From NCBI RefSeq assembly GCF_004168585.1, contig NZ_PGVH01000017.1:29293-93292 (forward strand): a stretch of DNA of 64,000 nt, written 5' to 3'. The notes beneath the pieces were generated by a model. It was not told the DNA's origin. It searched no databases and saw only the letters and a list, made by a program, of their open reading frames with translations. Below are positions 26,416 to 35,420 of this stretch, one piece after another. Position 1 is the first letter of the stretch. Each line of letters opens with the position of its first letter. The position numbers and the translations under genes are program-made. The stretch comes from Shewanella sp. OPT22. GTDB lineage: Bacteria > Pseudomonadota > Gammaproteobacteria > Enterobacterales > Shewanellaceae.

Positions 26416-27197
26416 TCAAACCCGTACTTTCTTAGTGTATCTTGTGCTGTTTGAGATTGCAGAAATAAAAAGAACTTTTCGGCAACGCTGTCCGCTTTGT
26501 TGGTCAATATCATTGCTTGGTGGAGTGGCCGATGCAATTCGGGGGCAAGTGCGACATACTCTACTTTACTGCTGTAATTGGGCGCTTTAGCCAAAGAAAG
26601 TGCAATAATGGCACCTTGAGTTGCATTTGAAAGAGCAAACTGTGCAGCTTGCCCAACATTTTCACCCATAATGAGTTCTTTATGCAGTCTTTTCCATAAA
26701 CCTTGATGTTCGAGCGCTTGTTTCGCAGCCAGACCATAAGGCGCATGCTCTGGGTTTGCAATCGCAAAACGAGATAACTCACCTTGAGTCAATAACTGAG
26801 AAACACCTTGAAGCTCTGGATCGAGTGTGAGTGGCGAACCTTTGGCTTTGACCAAAGCTAAACGGCCGATAGCATAAGTAACGCTTTGACCTTGGGTAAG
26901 TCCTTGTTGCGTTAACCAATCAACATAATGTTGATCAGCACTGATGAATAACTCAAAAGGCGCACCGTGTTTTATCTGCTGAACTAATTGCCCTGAAGAG
27001 CCATAGCTTAGGCGAACCTGCAAACCGGATCGTTGCGTAAATTGCTTTGCAATATCGTTCAAAGCGAAACGCACGTTGGCGGCAGCAGCAATAGGGGGAA
27101 CTTGCTGTGAAAGAGAAGTCGCACTGAAGGTTAAAGCAAAAACGGCAATGAATAGTCGATAAAACCAAACTAATCTATTGCCATTGAAGCGTCGCAT
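26391..27197 (-). CDS. modA: Molybdate-binding periplasmic protein ModA
   Basis: 268 residues from the chosen start, with a signal peptide (hydrophobic stretch FIAVFALTFSATSLSQ, cut near 32). The mature protein has the ModA pattern: AAANVRFALNDIAKQF, LSYGSSGQLVQQI, APFELFISADQHYVDWL. It delivers molybdate or tungstate to ModBC. The start lies inside the moaE end, so the genes overlap by about 23 bases; ATGs at 27203, 27218 and 27239 are alternatives. Its last seven codons and stop are tandemly duplicated. Confidence 0.93.
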   Translation of the reverse strand: MRRFNGNRLVWFYRLFIAVFALTFSATSLSQQVPPIAAAANVRFALNDIAKQFTQRSGLQVRLSYGSSGQLVQQIKHGAPFELFISADQHYVDWLTQQGLTQGQSVTYAIGRLALVKAKGSPLTLDPELQGVSQLLTQGELSRFAIANPEHAPYGLAAKQALEHQGLWKRLHKELIMGENVGQAAQFALSNATQGAIIALSLAKAPNYSSKVEYVALAPELHRPLHQAMILTNKADSVAEKFFLFLQSQTAQDTLRKYGFDIPTLKSH

Positions 27198-27630
27198 GTT
27201 CATCGCTGTCTCTTGCATCAACCCATTTATCGCCTGCATCTGTTGCCTCGAGTTTCCAAAAAGGAGCTTTAGTCTTTAAAAAATCGATCAAAAACTCACA
27301 GGCGTCAAATGCAGCTTGTCGATGTGCACTGGAAACACCAATGAAAACGATCTGCTCACCAAGGGACATCGTTCCAATGCGATGAATGATGGTGATGTGA
27401 TTAACATCCCAACGCTGACGAGCTTGCTGTGCGAGTTTATGCAGCACTTTTTCCGTCATGCCTGGATAATGTTCTAATGTCAGCTGACTGACTTCGCTAC
27501 CGTCATTAAAGTCACGTACTTTACCAACAAAGGTAACCAATGCGCCATCAGCCTGATCTTGGCTGAGCTGCTGATACTCATCGGCTACCGAAAAATCAGC
27601 TTGTTGAACTTCAACCTTAATTGTCGACAC
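27175..27630 (-). CDS. moaE: Molybdopterin synthase catalytic subunit MoaE
   Basis: 151 residues. Adds the dithiolene sulfurs to precursor Z together with MoaD. Conserved blocks: GALVTFVGKVRDFNDG, LTLEHYPGMTEKVL, HRIGTMSLGEQIVFIGVSSAHR, and KTKAPFWKLE with the catalytic lysine. It starts 2 bases after moaD and overlaps modA, so biosynthesis and transport genes are physically fused in one transcript. Confidence 0.96.
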   Translation of the reverse strand: MSTIKVEVQQADFSVADEYQQLSQDQADGALVTFVGKVRDFNDGSEVSQLTLEHYPGMTEKVLHKLAQQARQRWDVNHITIIHRIGTMSLGEQIVFIGVSSAHRQAAFDACEFLIDFLKTKAPFWKLEATDAGDKWVDARDSDEHATLQWQ

Positions 27631-27632
27631 GA

Positions 27633-27884
27633 TTAGCCTCCAGTCACAGGCGGGAAAAAAGCGATTTCGTCACCGTCTTTGATAGTCTGATCTAATGAAC
27701 ATAACTCTTGATTCACGGCGACTAATAATTTGTCTGATGAAAGCGTGCTGGCCCACTTAGCGCCACGCTCGCATAGCTGTGCTCTTATTTGCTCGGCATT
27801 TTGCCAATCGTCTTGATACTCAAGTTCAAGCTTAGCTTCACCAAGACGCTCTCTTACTTGTGCAAAAAATAAAATCGTAATCAT
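27633..27884 (-). CDS. moaD: Molybdopterin synthase sulfur-carrier subunit MoaD
   Basis: 83-residue ubiquitin-like protein ending in the required double glycine (PPVTGG), which is adenylated by MoeB and carries the thiocarboxylate. FFAQVRERLG at the start and DGDEIAFFPPVTGG at the end are diagnostic. It lies between moaC (26 bases) and moaE (2 bases). Confidence 0.95.
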   Translation of the reverse strand: MITILFFAQVRERLGEAKLELEYQDDWQNAEQIRAQLCERGAKWASTLSSDKLLVAVNQELCSLDQTIKDGDEIAFFPPVTGG

Positions 27885-27910
27885 AATTTGTGTTCTTATA
27901 TTTTTGGTTA

Positions 27911-28396
27911 CTATTCTGGGTTATGCACAAAATGGCCTGATTTACCGCCTTGCTTTTCAAGCAGAGTCACCGCAGAAATCACCATATCTTTTTGCACCGC
28001 TTTACACATATCATAAATCGTCAGTGCCGCAACGGAGGCGGCGGTTAAGGCTTCCATTTCAACGCCTGTTTTGCCACTGAGCTTACAAAGGCTGGTTATC
28101 CGCACTCGGTTGTTGTCTGGTTCGGCCTCGATATCAACTTCGACTTTAGTCAGCATTAATGGGTGACAAAGAGGAATGAGTTCGGGGGTTTTCTTCGCCG
28201 CCATAATGCCAGCAATACGCGCCGTAGCAAACACATCACCTTTATGGTGCTTACCCGATAGAATCAACTCAAGTGTGTCTGATGACATGTCGACAAAGGC
28301 CTGCGCTCTTGCAATGCGAACCGTGATGTCTTTTTCGCTCACATCCACCATATGTGCTTCACCAGAAGCATTAATATGAGACAAGGTTTGAGTCAT
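27911..28396 (-). CDS. moaC: Cyclic pyranopterin monophosphate synthase MoaC
   Basis: 161 residues. Converts the MoaA product to cyclic pyranopterin (precursor Z). The N-terminal [16 protein letters not shown], central LIPLCHPL and [23 protein letters not shown] motifs are intact. Its ATG overlaps the moaB stop by one base (TAATG). Confidence 0.96.
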   Translation of the reverse strand: MTQTLSHINASGEAHMVDVSEKDITVRIARAQAFVDMSSDTLELILSGKHHKGDVFATARIAGIMAAKKTPELIPLCHPLMLTKVEVDIEAEPDNNRVRITSLCKLSGKTGVEMEALTAASVAALTIYDMCKAVQKDMVISAVTLLEKQGGKSGHFVHNPE

Positions 28397-28929
28397 TAAT
28401 CTGTGTCCTTTGATACTGATTTTAAATGGCCAACGAAGTTACAAGGGCGATGGCGAGCGTCGAGTTGTTCTTTTATGATTTCTTCCCAACCTAAACGGCA
28501 AGCTCCAGGTGAACCTGGCATACAAAAAATCGCCGTTTTATTGGCCATGCCGGCGATGGCGCGAGATTGGACGCTAGAAGTCCCAATGTCTTTAAAGCTT
28601 AAATATCTGAACAGTTCGCCGAAGCCTTCCATTGGGCGGTCAAATAATACGGAAACGGCATCTGGTGTGCTGTCATGCGCAGTAAAGCCTGTACCACCGT
28701 TGATGATGATGGCTTGGATGTCAGTAGAGGCTATCCATTTAGACACAACTTCACGGATTTTATAGGTGTTATCGACGCAGATTATCCGTGCTGATAAATG
28801 ATGGCCTGTTTCGTTAATGGCATCTGCTAGGTATTGCCCGGAGGTATCCGTTTCCATCGTATGTCGATCCGAGACCGTCATTACCGCAATTTTTAATGGA
28901 ACAAACACTTTTGTCGTGCACTTGGCCAT
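28396..28929 (-). CDS. moaB: Molybdenum cofactor biosynthesis protein MoaB
   Basis: 177 residues. MoaB/MogA-fold protein; in organisms with MoeA it is thought to adenylate molybdopterin or act as a scaffold. The MPT-binding motif [15 protein letters not shown] is clear, followed by [23 protein letters not shown] lies 6 bases before the ATG at 28929, preferred over the longer frame that would overlap moaA. It lies between moaA and moaC. Confidence 0.94.
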   Translation of the reverse strand: MAKCTTKVFVPLKIAVMTVSDRHTMETDTSGQYLADAINETGHHLSARIICVDNTYKIREVVSKWIASTDIQAIIINGGTGFTAHDSTPDAVSVLFDRPMEGFGELFRYLSFKDIGTSSVQSRAIAGMANKTAIFCMPGSPGACRLGWEEIIKEQLDARHRPCNFVGHLKSVSKDTD

Positions 28930-28960
28930 AATCATTCCTGTTTTAGTTTGTGATTGCTTA

Positions 28961-29941
28961 CTAACCACCGATTGAGGCTAAATGTTTTGTCACCCCAGTA
29001 ATGCCTTGATGCAAGTCATGGGTCGCTTTCTTTTGATGTAGTTGCTCATGCAAACGTGCAATCAATTCATCTTGCTGATTATCATGTTGCAGCAAGTCAC
29101 GTAAATCGATGCCTGACTCAGTAAACAAGCACAGGTGCAGTTTCCCTTTTGACGATACCCTTAGGCGATTACACGATTTACAGAAATCATTCGAATAGGG
29201 CATGATCAAACCAAAGCGCCCCTGATAGTCAGGATGGCAAAAATTCTGCGCTGGGCCATCGGTTGGTTTTGGCACTTGGTGCAACCAACCTTGCGCTAAC
29301 AACCTTGATTTAATCACGTCACCACTTAAATGGTGAGCTTTAAAATAATTGTGGTGCAGTCCCGTTTCCATCAACTCAATAAAGCGAACGTCAATCGGAC
29401 GGTCTTTTAACCAGTCAGTAAATTTGGGTAAATCAGAATCGTTGAGGTCCTTGAGTAACACGGCGTTGACTTTGATGCGCTCAAAACCCGCATCAAGTGC
29501 TGCATCAATACCACGCATGACGTCATGGAATTTATTTTCACCGGTAATTTGGTGAAATTGGCGAGGATCTAGACTATCGACAGAAACATTAATGCACCTT
29601 AAACCGGCATCAAACCATGCTTTGGCATGTTTCTCTAAACGATAACCGTTCGTGGTGGTAGCAATCGTTTCAATTGCATCATTGTCAGCAACGATACGAA
29701 TAATATCAGTAAAATCTTTACGCAGGCTCGGTTCACCACCGGTGATACGCACCTTTTTGGTACCGACTTTGGCAAAGGCATTAACGATGCGGCCAATTTC
29801 ATCAAGGCGCAAAAAGTGAGGTTTCCCTTCTGGTTGGTAGCCGTCGGGCAAACAATAAGTACATTTGAAATTACAAACGTCGGTTACAGATAGGCGCAAA
29901 TAGCTAAATTTACGACCAAAGTCATCTAACAGCTCAGACAT
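28961..29941 (-). CDS. moaA: GTP 3',8-cyclase MoaA
   Basis: 326-residue radical-SAM enzyme opening molybdenum cofactor synthesis from GTP. The N-terminal cluster motif CNFKCTYC has its cysteines at 23, 27 and 30. The C-terminal cluster [18 protein letters not shown] is present, and the protein ends in the essential Gly-Gly. The start at 29941 follows AAGG at the right distance; the longer frame would run into the riboswitch. First gene of the moa-mod unit. Confidence 0.96.
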   Translation of the reverse strand: MSELLDDFGRKFSYLRLSVTDVCNFKCTYCLPDGYQPEGKPHFLRLDEIGRIVNAFAKVGTKKVRITGGEPSLRKDFTDIIRIVADNDAIETIATTTNGYRLEKHAKAWFDAGLRCINVSVDSLDPRQFHQITGENKFHDVMRGIDAALDAGFERIKVNAVLLKDLNDSDLPKFTDWLKDRPIDVRFIELMETGLHHNYFKAHHLSGDVIKSRLLAQGWLHQVPKPTDGPAQNFCHPDYQGRFGLIMPYSNDFCKSCNRLRVSSKGKLHLCLFTESGIDLRDLLQHDNQQDELIARLHEQLHQKKATHDLHQGITGVTKHLASIGG

Positions 29942-29957
29942 AATCACCTTTCCAAAT

Positions 29958-30080
29958 TCGGGAGGCCAAGACATTTCTGCACTTAACCCTGGTGGCAACA
30001 TCGCCACGGCTAGATTTCCATATCTTCACGGTTGAATAGCATCAGACCGGAGACTTAGAAAAAAAAGCTCGGAGATTGTA
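29958..30080 (-). promoter_or_regulatory. Moco riboswitch upstream of moaA
   Basis: On the minus strand the moaA leader carries the conserved blocks of the molybdenum cofactor RNA motif: CTCCGAGC (around 30067-30074), TCTCCGGTC, AACCGTGAAGAT, GCCGTGGCGATGTTGCCACC and the closing GGCCTCCCG just before the moaA ribosome-binding site. In gammaproteobacteria this element senses Moco and represses moa expression. Because the downstream unit includes modABC, it probably controls molybdate uptake as well. Recognised by eye. Confidence 0.85.
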
Positions 30081-30256
30081 GGTACCTGAACATGGCAATC
30101 ATTAAAAACGCCTTATGATCAGATACTCGAAACCAATTATAGACGTATCTTTGAATACGCTGATAGCGCTTATTTGATAATTCTTGAGCTAAATCAAGCT
30201 TACAAACAGGTTTGGTTCAATTGTGCGAGTTTGTACCCAGACTAATTTGTGTTACA

Positions 30257-30272
30257 TTTACGTAAACGTAAA
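30257..30272. promoter_or_regulatory. LiuR-type operator upstream of ETF-QO
   Basis: TTTACGTAAACGTAAA is a perfect inverted repeat (TTTACGT-AA-ACGTAAA) that matches the described LiuR (MerR-family) operator of branched-chain amino acid and fatty-acid catabolic genes in Shewanella-like bacteria. It lies 145 bases before the ETF-ubiquinone oxidoreductase start. No liuR gene is in the window. Confidence 0.7.
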
Positions 30273-30417
30273 CCTTTGCTCGTTATCCTTGAATGGTGTA
30301 TTTCGAAAAATACTCATTTTGCGGTAAGGTGGCGAAATGTCATAGCAATAATCAAAAATAACATCCGACGAATAACGTAAATTAAATAAAGTCGGAGGCT
30401 CAACAAATAAAGGTGAA

Positions 30418-32070
30418 ATGATGGAACGCGAATCAATGGAGTTTGACGTAGTCATTGTTGGTGCAGGCCCTGCTGGGTTAGCCACGGCTTGTCGACTTAT
30501 GCAAATCTCAAAAGACTCAGGTAAAGAGTTTACCGTTTGTGTCGTGGAAAAAGGCTCTGAAGTTGGAGCTCATATTCTTTCAGGTGCTGTGTTTGAGCCA
30601 AAGGTGTTGGATGAGTTATTCCCAGATTGGAAATCTCAAGATGCACCACTAAAAACCAGTGTTACTCATGATGAAATTTATTTGTTAAACTCTGAAGATG
30701 GCAGTCGTTTGATGCCAAATGCTTTTGTGCCTAAAACGATGCACAACGATGGCAATTATATTATCAGTGTGGGTAACTTGAGTCGTTGGTTAGCCGAGCA
30801 AGCTGAAAACCTAGGAGTAGAAATTTTTCCAGGCTTCGCAGCAAGCGAAGCGTTATATCACGAAGATGGCAGTGTTAAAGGCATTTTAATCGGAGATATG
30901 GGTGTTGGCGAAAATGGTGAGCCAAAAGACAGCTATATGCCGGGCATGGAATTGCATGCCAAGTACACGGTATTCTCTGAAGGTTGCCGCGGCCATATTG
31001 GTAAAAAATTAATTGAAACCTTCAATCTAGCTAATGGCAAAACCCCACAACATTATGGCTTAGGGTTTAAAGAAATTTGGAAAGTATCTGATGAACAACA
31101 TCAGCAAGGAAAAGTCGTCCATACGGGTGGCTGGCCATTAACTGAAGGTGCTTCAGGCGGCGGTTTCCTGTATCACATTGAAGACAACCAAGTCGTTGTT
31201 GGGCTCATCGTTGACTTAAACTACCAGAACCCACATTTAAGCCCATTTGATGAATTTCAGCGTTATAAAACTCACCCTGTTATTGCAAAAGAATTACAAA
31301 ATGGTGAGCGAATTAGTTATGGCGCACGTGCTATTGCCAAAGGCGGGTTAAACTCACTCCCTAAAATGAGCTTCCCTGGTGGCTTGCTCGTGGGTTGCGA
31401 TGCTGGAACTCTTAACTTCGCTAAAATTAAAGGGACTCATACCGCCATGAAGAGTGGTATGTTAGCCGCAGAAACCATCGCTGAAGCATTAATGGCAGGC
31501 GTTGAAGGTGGCAAAGATTTAGAGTGTTTCCAAGATAAGTTTGAACAAAGTTGGTTATATCAAGAGCTATACTGTTCACGCAACTTTGGTCCTGCTCTGC
31601 ACAAGTTTGGTACTTTGATGGGCGGTGCGTTTAACTATATTGATCAAAATTGGTTCGGTGGCAAGTTACCGGTTACGTTACGTGATGAAAAGCCAGATTA
31701 TGCGCAAATGGCCGAAACGTCGGCTTACAGTAAAATTGATTATCAAAAGCCAGACGGCAAGTTGACGTTTGATAAATTATCATCGGTTTATCTATCGAAT
31801 ACCTTTCATGAAGAAGATCAGCCATGTCATCTTAAGTTGAAAGATGCACAAATTCCGATTCAAGTTAATTTAGTTAAGTTTGATGAGCCTGCGCAACGCT
31901 ACTGTCCAGCAGGCGTTTATGAAGTCGTAGAAGAAGCGGGTGAACAGAAATTTGTGATCAACGGTCAAAACTGCATTCACTGTAAAACCTGTGACATTAA
32001 AGATCCAAGCCAGAATATCACTTGGGTGACACCTGAGGGCGGTGGTGGTCCTAATTACCCCAATATGTAA
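30418..32070 (+). CDS. Electron transfer flavoprotein-ubiquinone oxidoreductase
   Basis: 550-residue membrane-associated flavo/Fe-S protein passing electrons from ETF (acyl-CoA and branched-chain dehydrogenases) to ubiquinone. FAD motif GAGPAGLATACRL near the N-terminus, a ubiquinone/membrane-binding middle part, and a C-terminal 4Fe-4S ferredoxin-like motif NCIHCKTCDIKDPSQNI with WVTPEGGGGPNYPNM at the end, all diagnostic. AAGGTGA precedes the first ATG; MERE three bases later is equivalent. A LiuR-type operator lies upstream and a strong terminator follows. Confidence 0.96.
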   Translation: MMERESMEFDVVIVGAGPAGLATACRLMQISKDSGKEFTVCVVEKGSEVGAHILSGAVFEPKVLDELFPDWKSQDAPLKTSVTHDEIYLLNSEDGSRLMPNAFVPKTMHNDGNYIISVGNLSRWLAEQAENLGVEIFPGFAASEALYHEDGSVKGILIGDMGVGENGEPKDSYMPGMELHAKYTVFSEGCRGHIGKKLIETFNLANGKTPQHYGLGFKEIWKVSDEQHQQGKVVHTGGWPLTEGASGGGFLYHIEDNQVVVGLIVDLNYQNPHLSPFDEFQRYKTHPVIAKELQNGERISYGARAIAKGGLNSLPKMSFPGGLLVGCDAGTLNFAKIKGTHTAMKSGMLAAETIAEALMAGVEGGKDLECFQDKFEQSWLYQELYCSRNFGPALHKFGTLMGGAFNYIDQNWFGGKLPVTLRDEKPDYAQMAETSAYSKIDYQKPDGKLTFDKLSSVYLSNTFHEEDQPCHLKLKDAQIPIQVNLVKFDEPAQRYCPAGVYEVVEEAGEQKFVINGQNCIHCKTCDIKDPSQNITWVTPEGGGGPNYPNM

Positions 32071-32081
32071 TGTGTTAAAGA

Positions 32082-32108
32082 AACGCACTCACTCGAGTGC
32101 GTTTTTTA
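32082..32108 (+). terminator. Terminator after ETF-QO gene
   Basis: Stem aacgcactc (32082-32090), loop actc, stem gagtgcgtt (32095-32103) and a T run. It ends 11 bases after the stop codon region and isolates this gene from the kinase-like gene downstream. Confidence 0.9.
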
Positions 32109-32211
32109 TTGTAAGTAATTGAATGTAAATATTTCCTGTAAATTAATCCTTGTCCACTTTTATCGCTAATCGGCTTTCTCTTGCCTACACTCAATAAAAA
32201 TTTTGTGATAG

Positions 32212-33402
32212 TTGGCGTCATTGACAATAGTATCTGGTTTTACTCACCTTAAAACCCATCAAGAATTCGATGGGGATGAGTCGCCATGCGCAACATCTGA
32301 GTCAGTGAACTTCGATGCTAAAGCCTATCGAGTTGACGGTTATGACGATGAGGGCTTTTGCAGTGGCCCATCGAGTTCGTCTTTATTTGATGAAGACGTC
32401 GAGTCGAGCTATAAAATCAGTGACAATTCAGACAGGCTGAATGGCATTAAAAGGTCAATTCACGCAAGGAATTTACAAAGGGCCTTTCGGACATTTATGA
32501 CCGCAAAAGACCATGCTGAAGTTACTGTATTTGGCTTTAAACGACTGACGAGTTCTGCAAATGGTCAAGAAAGATTTTACGACACCGCAAAAAGCCCAAA
32601 GCACTATGTGCTGGTTCGCCCTGTTAATCCTCCTCCTCAAGAATTTGCTGGTGGGTATAAGAAAGTTGAAGCAATGGATGCTGACTTCATCTCACTCCGG
32701 CCTAGAATCAAGAGTGAACATTTTACTTATCTAGAAGGTAAAAAGGAAAATAGAACCGTAAGGAAGCTGCTTAAGTATCCAAGTCTATGCCCCAATTTTA
32801 TTGTTGAGCCTCACCTTAATATCGGCGTTAATGCCGGAGAACCGCTTTGGAATTCTTATGTTCAAAAGGGCCAAACCGTTGTTCTAAATCAGTTTGAACA
32901 AGTCTCAGAAGATCTTAAAAAAATGCATGAAGATGGTTGGTTACACAGAGACATTAAAACGAACAATATGGCAGTATGTAAAAAAACGGGTGCAATAAAA
33001 ATGTTTGACTTGTCTTCTGTAGTAAAAAGAACCGATCTGGTAAAGGACAAGGTTAAAGCATTTGGTACTCGGATTTTTTCTTCGTTGGAACTGCACCTAA
33101 AGGTCAGAGATAAGAATGTCGAAATGACAAAACGGCAGGATAATTATGCGATGCTGATTGCCATGATGGAAGCAACGGATACCCACTTAGCTGAAGTGGT
33201 GCAACGTTTACCTGCAATGTTGTCAAAGTTTGGTATTTATCATGGCGAAAATCGAAAAGTAATGGATGCCTGGATAGATCAACATGTAAAACCTGAATAC
33301 AAAGACAATCTGAAAGCGTTTCTTGCTGCCCCCGCACAAGTTCCTTTACTTAAAAGTGTTTATGAAATAATAGATTGGAAGCGTGAACCGTTAGCAGGAT
33401 AA
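32212..33402 (+). CDS. Divergent protein kinase-like protein
   Basis: 396 residues. The first ~75 residues are Ser- and acid-rich (SGPSSSSLFDEDVESSYK) and probably unstructured. The kinase core is recognisable: catalytic loop LHRDIKTNNM (244-253) with Asp247, Lys249 and Asn252; metal-binding MFDLSS (264-269) with DLS replacing DFG; an activation-segment-like FGTRIFSSLE; and QDNYAMLIAMM as subdomain IX. No glycine-rich loop is obvious. A TAG stop lies directly before 32212 and the first in-frame ATG is codon 96, so a TTG (32212 or 32221) must start it if the N-terminus is real. Its last 12 bases overlap the glycerate kinase stop on the other strand. Possibly a secreted host-targeted kinase; function unproven. 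Confidence 0.7.
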   Translation: MASLTIVSGFTHLKTHQEFDGDESPCATSESVNFDAKAYRVDGYDDEGFCSGPSSSSLFDEDVESSYKISDNSDRLNGIKRSIHARNLQRAFRTFMTAKDHAEVTVFGFKRLTSSANGQERFYDTAKSPKHYVLVRPVNPPPQEFAGGYKKVEAMDADFISLRPRIKSEHFTYLEGKKENRTVRKLLKYPSLCPNFIVEPHLNIGVNAGEPLWNSYVQKGQTVVLNQFEQVSEDLKKMHEDGWLHRDIKTNNMAVCKKTGAIKMFDLSSVVKRTDLVKDKVKAFGTRIFSSLELHLKVRDKNVEMTKRQDNYAMLIAMMEATDTHLAEVVQRLPAMLSKFGIYHGENRKVMDAWIDQHVKPEYKDNLKAFLAAPAQVPLLKSVYEIIDWKREPLAG

Positions 33403-34527
33403 AAGTCTGATCAGGTTTTCAGAAGAACTTCTTAAGTTGTTTTTGGTTTCACTAAAAGCCGTTTCTAGAGACATCGGCGACTGGCAAATACTAAAAATAC
33501 TGTTGATCCCAGCTTGATAAAACGGCGTTAAATCTTCGGTGGTAGATACAGTGCCAGCCAACACGACAACGGGGACTTTATGCTCTTTTGCCAGTGTTGC
33601 TACGCCCGATACAGCTTTACCTTGAAGAGTCTGAGAGTCAATTTTCCCCTCACCTGTAATCACGAGATCCGCCGTTTGCAGATGTTGACTAAACTGGGAC
33701 TGCTTTAAAATATAATCAATTCCTGATGTTAATTTTGCGTTGCCAATAGCAATTAACACAGCTGGAATGCCGCCTGCCGCTCCGGCGCCTTTAATATTAC
33801 TCAGTGGCTTTCCAAACTTAGCTTCCAGTAAGGCGGCGAAGTGCTGAATATTGTTATCAAGAATAGCAACTTGTTGTGTTGATGCGCCTTTTTGCGGGCC
33901 GAATGTATGGCTCGCACCAGCGTTACCGTAAAGAGGATTAGTGACATCACATAATAAAGTGAATGTTATTTTGTTGAGATTTGGATTAAGTGAAGTTGTA
34001 TCAATGGATTTTATTTGCGTTAGGTTTCCACCAGTCACGTGAACTTCTTCTCCATGCTGTCCTAAATAAACGGCACCTAATGCATGCAGTAGGCCCGCAC
34101 CAGCGTCATTGGTGGCGCTCCCCCCAAGAGCCAGAATAATTTCTTTAACGCCGAGTTCAATCGCAAGCGCTATTTGTTGTCCAACGCCAAAACTACTGGT
34201 CAGCATCGGGTTTCTTAGGTTCAAGGGTATATGTGCAAGGCCGCAAGATTGTGCTACTTCAATCATCGCTGTACTTCGGTCGTTCGAAAGTAAAAAGTGA
34301 CTGTAAACTGGACGACCGAGAGCATCTGAGACTAAGTTTGGTACCTCAGAACAAGTGATCAGACTGGATAATGCATCTAAGGTTCCTTCACCACCATCTG
34401 CGATGGGCAGCTTTATTACTTCAATATGCCTGTTTGCTGCCAGCACTCCTTCTTCTACCGCCTCTGCAACGTGCTTTGCCGTTAGACTTTCTTTAAAAGA
34501 ATCTGGTGCAACAATAATCTTTTTCAT
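33391..34527 (-). CDS. Glycerate 2-kinase (GlxK/GarK family)
   Basis: 378 residues. Phosphorylates D-glycerate, normally to 2-phosphoglycerate. MKKIIVAPDSFKESLTA at the start and LALGGSATNDAGAGLLHALGA are diagnostic for the family. The protein has full length. It is convergent with the kinase-like gene, overlapping by 12 bases. No glyoxylate or glucarate genes are adjacent, so its pathway here is not clear. Confidence 0.94.
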   Translation of the reverse strand: MKKIIVAPDSFKESLTAKHVAEAVEEGVLAANRHIEVIKLPIADGGEGTLDALSSLITCSEVPNLVSDALGRPVYSHFLLSNDRSTAMIEVAQSCGLAHIPLNLRNPMLTSSFGVGQQIALAIELGVKEIILALGGSATNDAGAGLLHALGAVYLGQHGEEVHVTGGNLTQIKSIDTTSLNPNLNKITFTLLCDVTNPLYGNAGASHTFGPQKGASTQQVAILDNNIQHFAALLEAKFGKPLSNIKGAGAAGGIPAVLIAIGNAKLTSGIDYILKQSQFSQHLQTADLVITGEGKIDSQTLQGKAVSGVATLAKEHKVPVVVLAGTVSTTEDLTPFYQAGINSIFSICQSPMSLETAFSETKNNLRSSSENLIRLLSC

Positions 34528-34565
34528 TGATTGGTTATTGACCTATGTTAAAAAATGGTAGAACG

Positions 34566-35273
34566 TTACCAAGGGAGTCTATTGCCAGCATAGTCGATAA
34601 AACTGCCACTGTCTTCAGTTGAAAGAGTGGGTAACAAGTCAAAAAAGTAGCGAGCGGTTTGAGCTGGTGTCTGCAGTTGCCCTTGTGGTAATCGAGCTTG
34701 AAAAGGTTTCGATAACAGAGTGTCAGTCGTTCCTGGATGAAATGATAATACGCAAATATTGGAGGCCGTTCGCTGCCATTCAATACTCAATGTTTTTAAT
34801 GCCATATTGAGTGCCGCTTTAGAACAGCGATAACTCATCCAGCCACCCAAGCGGTTATCGCTGATACTACCGACCTTTGCAGAAACCGTAACAAAATAAC
34901 TCAGTCCAGACTGACGGAGTTTGTTTTGAAAGTGTTTAGCGAGCAGTAATGTCGGTAACAGGTTGATGTTAATATTGGCTTGAAAAAACTCAGGGTTAAA
35001 TTGTGTGATTGATTTTTCAGGTAACTGCTCATTGTGATGCAGTAGTCCGACACAGTTAATGAGCATATCCAATTTTTCGAATTTTTGAGAAAGCACCGCG
35101 ACTTGGCTTTCATCGCAAATATTGACTTCATGCCAAGAGATTTCTTCATCCTGTTTGTTCGGCTGTTGCTTGTGATAGGTCGCATGAATCTTAGCGCTAA
35201 GATAACGGCTCTGAACTTCTTCAATCATCCCACTTCCTATGCCACCAATACCGCCGATGATTAAAATTATCAT
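34566..35273 (-). CDS. Short-chain dehydrogenase/reductase, C-factor-like
   Basis: 235-residue Rossmann-fold oxidoreductase. Cofactor motif GGIGGIGSG near residues 7-15, NCVG in the second motif, catalytic Ser in VSAKVGS and the YxxxK pair in YRCSKAA. The pattern (ILIIGGIGGIG, ALNMALKTLSIEWQ) resembles CsgA/C-factor-type SDRs of unknown substrate. GGAG 5 bases upstream decides the ATG at 35273. Confidence 0.88.
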   Translation of the reverse strand: MIILIIGGIGGIGSGMIEEVQSRYLSAKIHATYHKQQPNKQDEEISWHEVNICDESQVAVLSQKFEKLDMLINCVGLLHHNEQLPEKSITQFNPEFFQANININLLPTLLLAKHFQNKLRQSGLSYFVTVSAKVGSISDNRLGGWMSYRCSKAALNMALKTLSIEWQRTASNICVLSFHPGTTDTLLSKPFQARLPQGQLQTPAQTARYFFDLLPTLSTEDSGSFIDYAGNRLPW

Positions 35274-35420
35274 ATTCACTCCGAGAATAAGTATTATTCT
35301 TTTTATACGGGAATAATCTAAATTTTGTTCATATCTCAAAGAGTTAAATTAACGTCAGCTAGGGTTAAGGTTCAATAGAATACTCTAATTAAAATTATTT
35401 AATTAATTGGGGTAAATAAA

